Positions 50,265 through 61,280 of a DNA stretch of 64,000 nt are shown one piece after another. The stretch spans positions 59,922,851-59,986,850 of the forward strand of contig NC_092796.1 of NCBI RefSeq assembly GCF_918797505.1, given 5' to 3'. Source of the DNA: Bemisia tabaci. Lineage: Eukaryota; Arthropoda; Insecta; Hemiptera; Aleyrodidae. Position numbers and translations under genes: made by a program. Position 1 is the first letter of the stretch, and each line of letters opens with the position of its first letter. The notes beneath the pieces are model-generated. The model did no database searches and was not told the DNA's origin. It saw only the letters and a program-made list of their open reading frames with translations.

Positions 50265-51035
50265 GTATTGCCATGTCTGCGCCACTAGCTTAGTTCATCA
50301 GTTTTCGGGTTAAAATAGGGCTCTTGTGGACCAATGTGAACAAACCCGATGAAGAGTGATTTGTATTATCGCATGAAAAATGAATGATAAAAATATTCAT
50401 CAAAGTTTGCTCTATCATGTCTAGAATTCTGTCGCTATCTTGTTTGTGTGCACCAACTTGATCAATCCATTGCTGCTATTTGGAAATGTTCTTAGTGCGG
50501 CATCGTCTGCTGGAAAAAAATTGTTAAGGTAATTCGGCCTGAGATCTATGGTGTGGTCGTGAAGTAGCGCCGGATTTATCGCATGGATCAAAGTTAAAAA
50601 TCTTCAAAGATTTCAACTCTGTAGTTGAAAAACGAGGATAACTCTTGCGCATTAGTTTACGGAATCATTCGCAACGCAAAAAATTGCAAAATTTGAAGAA
50701 AGGCAAACATGCCTTGGCTTAGAAAACCAAAAACACCGCAATCAGCAATACAGCAATCAGTATCTACATCAAATAGAACATTCTTTTTTCGTAGCCATTT
50801 GCTGATTTTATTTCTCAAAAATTGCAATTTTTTTCGTGGCGGATGATTCTTTGAACTCATGCACCGGATCTATTGTCATTTTTTTGGCTAGGAAGTCGAA
50901 ATTGGCCGTGAGCTTTTAACTGGATCGATACACATTCGGAACAAATCATCTTAAGATAAATTTATTTGGTAATGGTAAAATAACAGTACAAGTTGCTCGA
51001 TCTCTGCAACTCTCTAATGACTGATACTAATAATT

Positions 51036-51276
51036 GGGGGCTCGGAGGGCAAGGCGCATAAGTGCAATTTTTGTCATTTCGAGAAATACGTGCTTGAAAT
51101 TTCGAAATTACATGGATCCTTAAGGTGGAAAGATAGTTCGAATTTTTAATACTTAAATATTGGGTTTTGGGAGCGAATTTTTCTCAGAATATCCATTAAG
51201 ACTAGTTTTAACTGAAATCATTGATGAATCTATTTTTCAAAAACTGTACTTGTGTGCCTTTTCCTCCAGGCCCCTC
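51036..51276. mobile_element. Family E MITE upstream of the receptor 68-bp exon
   Basis: gggggctcggagggcaaggc and 'gcataagtgcaattttt' left; inverse on the right ('aaaactgtacttgtgtgcc', 'cctccaggcccctc'). It ends about 120 bp before the exon at 51396. Confidence 0.8.
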
Positions 51277-51395
51277 AATTGGTCTTGCTTATCGTTTTGA
51301 ATCAATCCTCTCGAATTTGTCGCATTGAAATACATGAATTAACTAGGTTTTGCATTTGATACATTGATTTTTTATAATATTTATTTGTTTTCCAG

Positions 51396-51463
51396 ATAAC
51401 GCTACGAATGTCCTCTGTGAACTCTACATTCGCAGTTTCGGATCCATCAGCCCCGTGACTATG
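51396..51463 (+). CDS. Cys-loop receptor 68-bp exon (beta-strand of the extracellular domain)
   Basis: Acceptor gttttccag and donor gtaagt enclose exactly 68 nt. Joined to the previous exon it reads N-NATNVLCELYIRSFGSISPVTM, ending in phase 0. 'YIRSFGSIS--TM' matches the family pattern seen, for example, as F(I)NSFGSI--TTM in glycine receptors. A 68-bp exon at this place is a known conserved feature of vertebrate GABA-A and glycine receptor genes. The next exon should begin with an aromatic/acidic pair such as DY and contain FLRQ-W; I did not find it up to 64000. Possible subtypes are pH-sensitive chloride channel, GABA-like or glycine-like. Confidence 0.85.
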
Positions 51464-51567
51464 GTAAGTCACAATTTTCATGCAAATTCTACAAAAAATG
51501 CAATTTCATATGCAACTTTAAGGTCCAGCCCGATAGCTATAGGGTCCAGTCTTACAGACCATATTGG

Positions 51568-52377
51568 CCGGGCCGAATTTAGGGGGTGCCCACATCGGTC
51601 GCGGCCCGTGGCGGCAAATTAAGCAAATTTTGCAATTTTTTAAATGTAGGTATTAAAAAAATCCGATTCAGAAAAAAAAATTACAAACGAGAAAAGGTGA
51701 CAGTATCTCTCATTTCCTGATAGTATTGTAATTTCTAATTTTGTCGTATTTGAGTGATACAAGAGACAGCACCTTTAATTATTCAAGTTAAGAGAGGAAC
51801 CAAATACGCGCAACTTGGCCTGGAACGGCGCGCGGCGCAGAGAGCAATGATGAGATAATGATGAGGACTTGAGATGAAAAGGAGAAGCCCTCGGCGCGGT
51901 GATCGGCATGTAACACATATTAGCGCCTACAAGACTGCGTGAATACTTCACGCATTGCGTCAAAAACAGTGCGGTCAGCAGCGGTCGGCACGAAACGCAT
52001 AGCGCCTACAAGACTGTGGGAATACTTCAAGCATTGCGCCAAACACGGTGCGGTCAGTGCGGCGCGGCGGCGGAAATTACAATTATTTAACCATATTTAA
52101 GTTTGTTCTTTCATAATTTTTTCGTTCTTTTCTTATGAATGAAAGGCCTTTTCCACGCAGAGATAGGTTTACGGAACTTGCATGAACTTTTGCTAATAGT
52201 ATAGACAGGGCTTTCGCAAAAAATGTGTCCAACACGAGTAAACGCGTCTTATGCGCCCCTCCCCCTCTCCCTCTGGCACGTTCACTTGATGATTTTTATT
52301 GATGTTTCAAAACGAATGAGAAGGAGGCGGCAAACTATAGGCAGCCCATGGGCGGCAAGTTGGTAAATCCGGCCCTG
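51568..52377. mobile_element. hAT-like element with 8-bp target duplication
   Basis: TIR ccgggccgaattta / (inverse) cagggccggattta, flanked by catattgg (51560-51567) and catatagg (52378-52385). No transposase. The interior has two direct half-arms of the repeat R palindrome (51907-51960 and 51993-52046: gcgcctacaagactg...). Confidence 0.8.
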
Positions 52378-53676
52378 CATATAGGGCTCAGCCCTGCTGT
52401 CTTTAGTTGGCTCCATTTTATCTAAAGTGTTAAGGCTCAGCGCTATATTGTTTTTTCCGTGTTGATACAACATTTTCCAATATTCAAAAAAAGGAAAAGA
52501 AAAAGAAATCATGCAATCTCGCAACTCTGATGCCCGAGCAAGCGTCTCTTGAGATTTGGACGAGTGAGCTTAGCAGATTCATAAACTCACAATGAACGAA
52601 TCGCGGTTCATCGATGGAATACGGAAGCTTCTAAAGTTGCCCGAGTTGCGTCCTTACTTTGAGGAATGACTGGAGGAATGGCCGAGGTTAAGCGGTTCGA
52701 ATTCCTAACGAAAAGTTTCTCAACGGGAAACGGTTATTCCGATTTCCTAGACAAAGCCGAGCACTGAAGAGTTAGGGTGGAGGAAATTATTCCGTAGTTC
52801 TCTTCAAAACGTATAGTCACCGAAAATCTACATCCTCTCATTCCATTAAAATCCATACCGCCCAATGGACCCGTAATACTATATTAATATTAATATCCAT
52901 GATACTCCTCATACTCATACTGTTTTCAAATAATTTGGCTCTTTTTAGAGACTAAATGAACTTCATTTTGCAATCAGAAACTACAAATTTTGGCTCATCT
53001 GTAAAAGCACGCCAGAAATCGCTGTTCCGAATTGTAAAATGTAGCCCAAATAAGTTCTGAGTTAAACAGAAAGGAATCAAACCTCATTTCGGTGGAACAA
53101 AAATGAGTTTGGACTAGTTTTGAGCTTAAATGGCCGTTCATTCTCTCCTGTCAAAGTTTTAAAGTTGGCAAGTGGTGTTTCGAATATTAAAATAAACGTT
53201 GAGCATTAAATCTAACATGGAGTCCAATAAAGAAGTACCCTTCAAACCTCATTTTTTCGGATCAACCATGACAAGCCTATATTCCCTCTATCGTACCTAG
53301 TCGACATGTAGGTATAATCATTTCCATAAAATGATGAGCGCTTTGATGGGCACAATGATGTGTACTCGCAGTTCGACTACTTTTCGACGAATGCCGTCCA
53401 AATCTAAAGCAAAGAGTCAGTAGTGGCTGTGACAGCAAGGAAAGCTGTCAGCTCCCTACCATAAAGCTCGTTGATTAAATAGAACAGAAACGTTTCACGT
53501 TCAGTCGCTCAAACCCGTTTTGGGGAACAAACTATCGGTCCCTTCAACTTGTACCGTACTCGTTACTTTTTTACGACACTTCTCAATCTCTGCAAAAGCA
53601 CGACAGTCCAACGGTGCCGGAGCTCTGCCGCGAAAAAATCCGAGATTCGAATCCGGTGTCGAAAATGTCGTCGCCC

Positions 53677-53783
53677 TTTTGTCCTAGGGATTATCTCTAT
53701 TTTCACATGAGCTGCGGAGAGTAGGGAGTCTTATGGGGAACAGGTCTCACGTGGAAATTGAGACATGCCCTTGCGTCAGAGGG
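53677..53783. mobile_element. Family D MITE, diverged left half
   Basis: Right half ggtctcacgtggaaattgag then acatgcccttgcgtcagagg is typical of family D. Left half is degraded. Confidence 0.6.
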
Positions 53784-54195
53784 ACGATGATTTTAGTCGG
53801 TTTCTTCCGCAATAAGACGACTGAGCGGAATGAGCTTTGTCTAGCCGTTGAAAACTTTTCCACGTAATTATTTCCCCTTTTACGATACATTAACCGGGCA
53901 TAAAGCGTCGTTTATGGACTTAAGGAACTCCATTATGCACCAAACTTGTGTGAAACAGCAAAATCTATAGACAAATGCACATAGTTTTCAACATCCCGCC
54001 AATCCCTCTTGTTGAGCGTGGTCGAGTCCATGACATTAAATGTCAACGTTTCGATTTGACAACATTGTTACAAATTATTCTAGCTTAACGAACGGCATTG
54101 CTTAGTAGACGCGTTTATGAATACCTTATGTTTTGCTAAAAAGTGTCTTCAAACACGTTATTAATATTATTAAAGAAAGTCATTGCTTTTTAACC

Positions 54196-54795
54196 CTTAG
54201 ATGCCAAATCCGGTTTGCCAAACATAATGCCCCGCGGGTTGTTTGGGGCCAGTACATACAATCTTCAGATATAAGCCTAAAAATACATCCTGCAACAAAG
54301 AATCAGACTTGATATTGGAAAAGGAGTAACATCGAGTGTCAGGGATTTTTTTATTTTTTGACAACCACCCTTAGGAATCTCAAGCCCGACGATCGATTCT
54401 CGGGGAGTGATAGGGTCGTTATGTGCGAGCTTTAGATATAAGTCCACGAATATATTCTTTAAAAAAAATCAGGCATCAAATTAACAAACAGAAAAAATCG
54501 AGTGTCAATGCAGCCAAGACATAGGAGAGACGGAATCGGGTCTCGTTTTTTAACCTTTCTCCCGAATCTGAGCGATACCTTCTAATTGGCAGTGTAGCGC
54601 GGAGCATGCACGATGCAATTCCACGCTGCGATCGCGCCTTCAATTTCGCAGATGCAACACAGACATCGATCAAGCACGAACAGTTGTATCTCTGCGCCGT
54701 CATCCGAGTGCGTCTTTTTCCTTGTTCTGTTGTCATCATGTGTTGGTTCCGTTTGTCTTATCCGTAGTGGTGCTTGAAGGGCTACGTGAGCAATA
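54196..54795 (-). mobile_element. Large TTAA-CCCTTAG repeat, second copy
   Basis: Starts ttaacccttagatgccaaat on the + strand; its reverse complement aligns along 44490-45126. Internal direct repeats are retained ('agatataag' plus 'aatcagacttgatatt' and 'aatcaggcatcaaatt'). Short ORFs over it are shadows. Confidence 0.7.
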
Positions 54796-55797
54796 CAGCC
54801 AAATTCATAGTTACTAAACATGAGGCACACATTTTTCAACTTTGGCCATCAATATTCTCCTCTTTCCTTCAATGAAAAAAATTGAGAAATTTGAATGTTT
54901 CTCTTAGGCGAAGAAGGGATAATAATGAACCTAGACAAGTTTTACACTTGAAAGATGGGGTTCAAGGAATCTTATTACCTCCGCAATTATTCTTCGTATC
55001 CGTAGCAATCTTCCCCTATTTATATTCCTGTTATTTATGAATATTACATGTCAAATAATTTGATTTGCGCGTTTTAAAATGACATTGTTTGTAACATGAA
55101 ACGCCCTGCGACCTCCCGAACTTCTAAGCCACTAAATCGTGTATGTTGCCAATTTATAAAATTTTTGGTTGTGCCCTTGAACTAATGCGATAAAATTATT
55201 CTGAATCTGGCTGCTGCTCTAATCTTGCTCAAAAGTCAGCGAACTGTCACCAAGAGGAGGCGTCAACATTGTTACGCTAAATCCGCCTTGAGCCTCTGCG
55301 ACGTTATTTATACACGAGGTCTTAAGGCGAATCGTGCTTTTGGGCCTGGAATCGTTTGACTACAATTAAAAGTGAAGACCGGGCTTTGTCTCAACTGAAG
55401 GACAAAAACGCCAGCGTCTTAACTCTTGAAGCGAAACGCGTTCAAGTACGCAAACTCTTGTTAAAAGTTGTTCAGTCTTCATGGCAAGAAATTAACGGTA
55501 TAAGAGTCTAATTTCATTCTCAATCCTCGTTCCTCTGCGTAATGGCAAATCGAGATAATTGAAGAAAAAATTATAAGCTCAAATTAAGACGGAAAATTCC
55601 TAAAGCGTGATTGACCTTGTTCCTACCGGATTCATTACGCACCTCTTTCGGCCCCCTCTCAATTTCTGAACCACCTGCTGTATACTGCCTTCCAATAAAT
55701 TGGCACAATGAGCCATAACAGAAATACCTGACCGGCATCGAGTATGGTTGTCGCTTATTGAAATTCAATTTATATTGTGTATGAGATTTGTACATCC

Positions 55798-55997
55798 ACT
55801 GAGAAAAAAAAACTTCGGCCGTGGAAGCCGTACTTACGAGCTGTGTGGACCTACCGTCCGCGTTCCGGGCTCAAAGGTCAAAATTCTGGCGTAGCGCCCG
55901 GGACAGTCGGAACTGCGGCTCCAGCACCCGGAACTTTCGGCCTCTGAGTCCAGAACGGACGGTATGACTATTTAGCCCGTAACTTTTATTTTCAGTG
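55798..55997. mobile_element. MITE, CACTGA ends
   Basis: cactgagaaaaaaaaacttc left; gtaacttttattttcagtg right. The interior is GC-rich with inverted 'taccgtccg / cggacggta'. Confidence 0.65.
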
Positions 55998-57080
55998 ATT
56001 GTAAAAAAAGAGGCAAGAATAACATGCAATGATTCAATGTGTCTGTTGCGCAAAAAAATATACTAACGGCCTACTGAGTAGACCTTTTCCAGTAAGAATT
56101 GTACTAAATTCGCGTCAAGCATATAGAAAAAAATGTCGAGATCACTCAATCCCCCATTGTTCGTAGTTCTCATCGCGCATTTTCAAAATTACCGCGAGTG
56201 CGGGTACTTTTTTTCGAACCACTGGAAATCAAGTTTGCCCTGAAATGGAAGAGGACCTAACGGAAGTAAACAAACACTCTCGCATTTTGTAGGAAAGTTT
56301 ATTTACGTACGATTTCACTTCTTTTAATGCTTCATTTTTGCAAAACAAAGAAATCGGAAAAAAGGAAAACGCTTGGAAATTATTGAAGCCATACGTGAGA
56401 AATGGTGTGCGGGGTTGCTTGTTTTTGAACTGGCACAAAATTGGCGCTATGGCGGCATGTCCCACTGATAATGTGTACTTCCACACGAACTTCAGGACTG
56501 TGATCTTCGACTATATTATTACGACCAACGACCAAAACCAAAATATTTTCAGTGGCAGTTACCTTGGAACCACCATTCTGCGTAAAAAAAATAATATTCT
56601 AGGCGTGGGCTGTTAGTCCATCCATTTTCTCGCCCTTTCTCTCCTCCCCCTCCTCACCCACTTCTTTTATCTCTAATTGGTTTTTCCCCGTCAAAGTATG
56701 TAAAAGAGTTTTTAACTTTGTGGACCCTCAAATGACTTCAGATCCCAACGTCATCAACTTTAGCATTTTATTCAAAAAGCCTTTCACAAAGTGTGGAATT
56801 TTAGCGGCTTCGTGATAAATTAGTTGCGGGAATTGCTTTTCGGAAAGTCTAGCAAGTAGGTTAAAAGCAATGCATGCGCGCCCAATGTGTCTCAGTTTAC
56901 GTTGCAGATCATTCATCCTCTGCGACCGAGGAGATGTTAGATGCAGAATTTAAGGATATTTGCCTCCATTATCCGAGTACAGACCGAAAATTCATTAAGA
57001 ATGCTACGCATTGATTGACTTTTAACTAATTTTAGTTCTAATTATTTAAAATTTAACTAAGAGAGTATTTGCATGATGGC

Positions 57081-57293
57081 TACACTGAAAAAAATAATAT
57101 GCTGTTTTAGCATCTAGAATGTCAAAAATGTGTCTGGTGATCCCAAGATGCTGCCTTTACTGCCCTCGCAGTTGAATTTGCATTCACAGGATGTAAAATT
57201 AACTGCGGGGGCAGTAAAGGCAGCATCTTGGGATCACCAGACACATTTTTGACATCCTAGATGCTAAAACAGCATATTATTTTTTTCGGTGTA
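57081..57293. mobile_element. Near-perfect 90-bp-arm palindrome, tacactg ends
   Basis: tacactgaaaaaaataatat and its inverse (atattatttttttcggtgta); arms carry 'gctgttttagcatctag' and 'ggcagcatcttgggatcacc' with very few mismatches. Loop around 57174-57200. Confidence 0.88.
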
Positions 57294-57538
57294 TAAGTAA
57301 TAATCTGACTGGTTTGGTTATCTTGGGTTACCTTAACTAATTTTCTTGTATGTAAATTTTACCTCGAGTCAGTCCAACATAAAATTCCCGTTGTAGCAAT
57401 TATCATTGTTTTAAAAAGTAGTTAGTATACTTTTTTTCTTCGATTATGAAGATATTTCAACATTCACAGTTTCCTAACTACCTCTTCAACAAAGCATACC
57501 ATCTTTCTCTAATTTGTTGTCAATTCCCTCAGCCCGAT

Positions 57539-57787
57539 CTGCCGTAAGGAATAACGTCGTATGTGCCTCAGAAGTTTCCAAATTACATTTGACAAATTAC
57601 GAATTTTCGGGAAAATTTTTAAAGATATTTCTCTACCGATTTTGCAAAGAATTTTGTTCATAATTTTATCTAAAGTGTCTGCAAATTTTCAAGCATTATA
57701 TGCATAACTTTCTTTAAAACTGAGTATTTTCATAGAGAACATTTGGCGGCATTCGAATGTTCTTACTGCGTTTTTCCTTTACGGCAG
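57539..57787. mobile_element. Family C MITE
   Basis: ctgccgtaaggaataacgtc left; ttactgcgtttttcctttac with ggcag right. The interior matches other copies only weakly. Confidence 0.7.
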
Positions 57788-58411
57788 CGATAGCGTCTCC
57801 AAATAAGTTACGTCAGTCAAACAGTATTAAGTAAGTGTCCCAAGACTTTCATTATTATTTGGTGCACCTTCTCCCGCGAAAAACTTGGCATACTTACCGG
57901 GCGTCAAATACTTATCGGTTTTAAGAGGGATGCGTCGGAAATCCTGTAAGAGACATTGACAAGCTCCAAAAGTTTCTCCATCTCGCCAAAGCTTTGAGGC
58001 AGGGATGCGCAACAATCATCCATCATTCGCTTTGATCACAGCACTTTGAACGCACGCAGGGGTCTCATTTCGCAGGAATCCTTCTTTACACATTTCACCA
58101 CTTAACGCAAGCACTGTCATTGGCTTCTTAGACGCACGCTCCTTGTGCTTAAGCGCGAACACAGCCACGATGCATACATCCTTAAAAGCTCGCAAAGACT
58201 TGCGCCTTTGATGGATTCCAGCGAAGTCCAAAACTGCTTTCAAGGTAGTTCGTCTTGGAATTCATTCTCCAGCTCTACCTGTTTTCCGGTTGAATTTGTA
58301 CCCTGTATTCAAAGTATATGACTGAGAAATATTTGAGGGTAAGGAGCAGATTTTACACACTTCGGTAGAGCTCCTTCACGATACGGAAGATAAGCCGCAA
58401 CCAACAGCATA

Positions 58412-58670
58412 TCAACGGCGAAACTAGCAGACCACGTATCTCGGTTTACGACATTGCAGACCTCCTGTCACACTATCCTGTTTTTTAAATGGAAAACTAC
58501 TCAACGTCAATTCTTGAAAACTTCTGTGTTTTTTCTTCTCCGTGCGAAGAAAACTCTGTGAAAGTTACAAGAAATGATATTGCTTTGTTCTCCTTCAAAA
58601 ACATAAAATGAGAGCGGAGACTTTTAAACACCGCAAACGAGATACGAGGGTCTGGTACTTTCACCGTCGA
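58412..58670. mobile_element. Family A MITE, copy 6
   Basis: tcaacggcgaaactagcaga left; tactttcaccgtcga right; TA on each flank. Confidence 0.85.
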
Positions 58671-59990
58671 TATTACGCTTTCCGATCTTTTACTCACAGT
58701 TGACATCGTGGTTTTCATGCAGTCTCCTTTCATAAAGCTCACACTAATCATTTTCTAATTAATCCACCCCATAATATCTTCAATAATAAATCTATGTGCA
58801 GGTGAGTAAGCAAAAGGATTTTATTAATTTATATATTTGGTCCGTATAGTCCGAAGATAAGTTGGATAGCATTCAGAAAAAAGGAACCAGCGTGATTGCT
58901 GTGTTGTAAAAATGTTCTTTCTTCATGTTTATCTAAAAAAATCTCCAAGGATAGTAAATACTTTTTTCTTCCTACCAAAAATATGTTGAGTTGAAAGGAA
59001 AATAATATTGTAAATTTTAGTAGTGTTCATAAATAATTAAGTATTTTTAAAAGAGGAGAAAAAGTTGCACGATTTTGAAAACACTGTAATCGCGTTGGTT
59101 CTTTTTTGCTAAATGCGATCCAGTTTTTCTATCAACGAAGCATGTTCGCCAGGTGAGAGAGGATTCCAGGAAAATAAGATTGACAATAATTTCCTTGGTT
59201 TAATCTAGCAGGTATTAATATTCGAGAATTAACTCGCGCCTTGTGCTACATGTTAGCACACAGCGGTGGGCATTGTTGCAAAATGGGAATGCGGATCACT
59301 TGAAGATATTTGTTCACATCGTGGAAACGCAGGCGATCCGGCTACTTTCGTGGTCACACTTGAACCAAGCCACTTTATGAGTATGGGCTATTTCCTGCTT
59401 TTCATATCCTGTTTATTCATACTCTTCGAATTTATGTCCCCTCTTTCCGCTTCGCTTTCCCACCGCAACATGCTTACCCTACCGCACCCTTCAGATCCTC
59501 TCTTCCTTGACCCTTCCTCCGCAGTCCCAGCATCTGTCCACTTTACTCAGCACCTTTGTACCTTTGAGGCTTTAGTTATTGGATTCATATCTTTGTGCAG
59601 TTGGAAGTGGTTGCGTTTTCCTCATCGAGTAAACTTCGGCCACAACTTCGTCATCATATTATCTAAGATGGAATCGAGCTTTTACACTGTTGTTGTCATC
59701 GTACAAAACAAATTTCTGCTGAAATAAATTGAGCTCATTTTAGGTTCCAGAGTTTTAAAATTACGGAAAAACATGTTTTTATTCAGTACTCTCTAGTGGT
59801 CTTTAATTGGCCTCTATTTAGAGGGAAATTTTCACCATAAATGTGACCTTTAATTAATCCCAATCGTACGCTGTCACAAGTGATTTTTAAGCGCGTTAAA
59901 GAAACGTACATGCAAGGAAAGTCGGATTTCGACTATTATAAGTCTCTCGGCAAACTTTGCCAAGCAAAACGCTCCAACCGACGTACATTA

Positions 59991-60242
59991 CTGCCGTGCT
60001 AGGGAAAAACGCCGTTTGAGCCTTCAAGCGTTGCCGAATTTCCTTCAAAAAATGCGAATTTCCTGGAAAACCAGTGTATATTTTTCTCCCAATTTTTCAC
60101 AGAATTCCATTCACACTTTAATCTACAGTATCTGAAAATTCAAAGATAAAATATTCATAACTCTCCTCAAAAATTAACATTTTATCGGAGGGAATTTGGC
60201 AACTCTCGAATGTTCATTCGGCATTTTTCCTTAGCAAGGCAG
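59991..60242. mobile_element. Family C MITE
   Basis: ctgccgtgctagggaaaaac left; 'gcatttttccttagcaaggc' then ag right. About 250 bp. Confidence 0.8.
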
Positions 60243-60260
60243 ATTAATCTTAAGTCGTTG

Positions 60261-60546
60261 CTCCTCTAACGTAAGGGCGTACCTCGATTTCCGCATGAGC
60301 CCCAGAAAATATGGATTCATATGTGAATCAAGGCTCACGTGGAAATTGAGACACGCCCTCAGAGGTGGATCCAGCAATTTGGCAACACCAGAGTTCCTCC
60401 ATTTAAATGTATGCTAAATAATCGATTCTTGTCGGGGCACCTGGGCCCTCCAAGAATCGATACATTTCCATAGGTTTAAATGGAGGAAATCTGGTGTTGC
60501 CAAATTGCTGGATCCGCCGATGTACGCCCTTACGTCAAAGGATCGC
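60261..60546. mobile_element. Family D MITE split by a nested hAT-like MITE
   Basis: Family D runs 60261-60359 and resumes at 60523 (tacgcccttacgtcaaagg). The insert 60360-60522 has cagaggtggatccagcaatt / inverse catcggcggatccagcaatt ends and an 8-bp flanking duplication, cacgccct / tacgccct. Confidence 0.85.
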
Positions 60547-61280
60547 CGAAGCAAACGATGATGATGCTGCCTGTAAGATTTCTAACTCTGCTTAAAAAAT
60601 CCTGTAACATCCAATCTTTAAGGTGTCGTGTTTTATGAAAGGCCCCTTAGAACACTGTCTCGTCCATGGAGCCGTGCAGAGGCTGCATTTTGCGGTGCAA
60701 AACTTGGCGTCTGGTTTGTGTACATAATTACCGAGACGGGAGTCAGATTTGGGTCTCGATAAGTATTTGCAGGCGTACAGGGGTTCTTGTGCAAACCTTT
60801 TGAGTAAGTTGCCACCCCATTAAAGCGCCATTTTTCAAGGAAAACAATGTTGCGATCGATTAAACTCCCGGCGCCCCGAAACCCGCTCGCTGCCAGGAAG
60901 GCGCTCGCGGTGCACGTCTCAATTTATTCAGAATCCCACCTGCGTTGAGCTGGCGCCGGCCCACGCGCCGCCTTGCACGCCTCAAAAGTAGGCATCTTGC
61001 AACGCAAAGTGGTGCTCCGAGATTTATCGGCAGCGTGACAAAATACCTGCGACGTTGCCGAATCTCGCCGAGGGAGAGAATGGGCCTGTTGCAAACTTTT
61101 GCTGGAACAAAAATAAGAGTTGTATCATCTGGAATATGCTTCAAAAGTCACGATGAGCGCATGGGCAAAGTCATAAATGCACTCCTAACTTTACAATCTG
61201 CGCAATAAATTGCCTTTTTTAAGATTCCCGCTTCAAAAATGATACTACGGCACAGGTGCTCATTTCATAAGAGGTGTCGT

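Larger units (their letters stand above)
33819..51395 (+). other. Large phase-1 intron of the Cys-loop receptor gene
   Basis: 17.6 kb between the two receptor exons. It hosts the antisense MRJP gene (42545-45808) and more than a dozen MITEs. Non-repeat stretches without a recognised gene include the GC-rich 34070-34420 block, 35220-36740, 40290-41750, 46420-47100, 47360-50010 (AT-rich at 49390-49510) and 50270-51030. Confidence 0.7.

Noticed and set aside
52690..52712. ggttcgaattcc resembling a tRNA B box
   Set aside because: No matching A box or cloverleaf could be built around it.
59266..59727. 153-codon plus-strand ORF with hydrophobic stretches
   Set aside because: No family recognised, no receptor-like TM2/TM3 motifs, so not used as a missing Cys-loop exon.
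60860..61208. Arginine/proline-rich ORFs on both strands
   Set aside because: Lie in a GC-rich repeat also partly present near 23.7 kb; no domain recognised.
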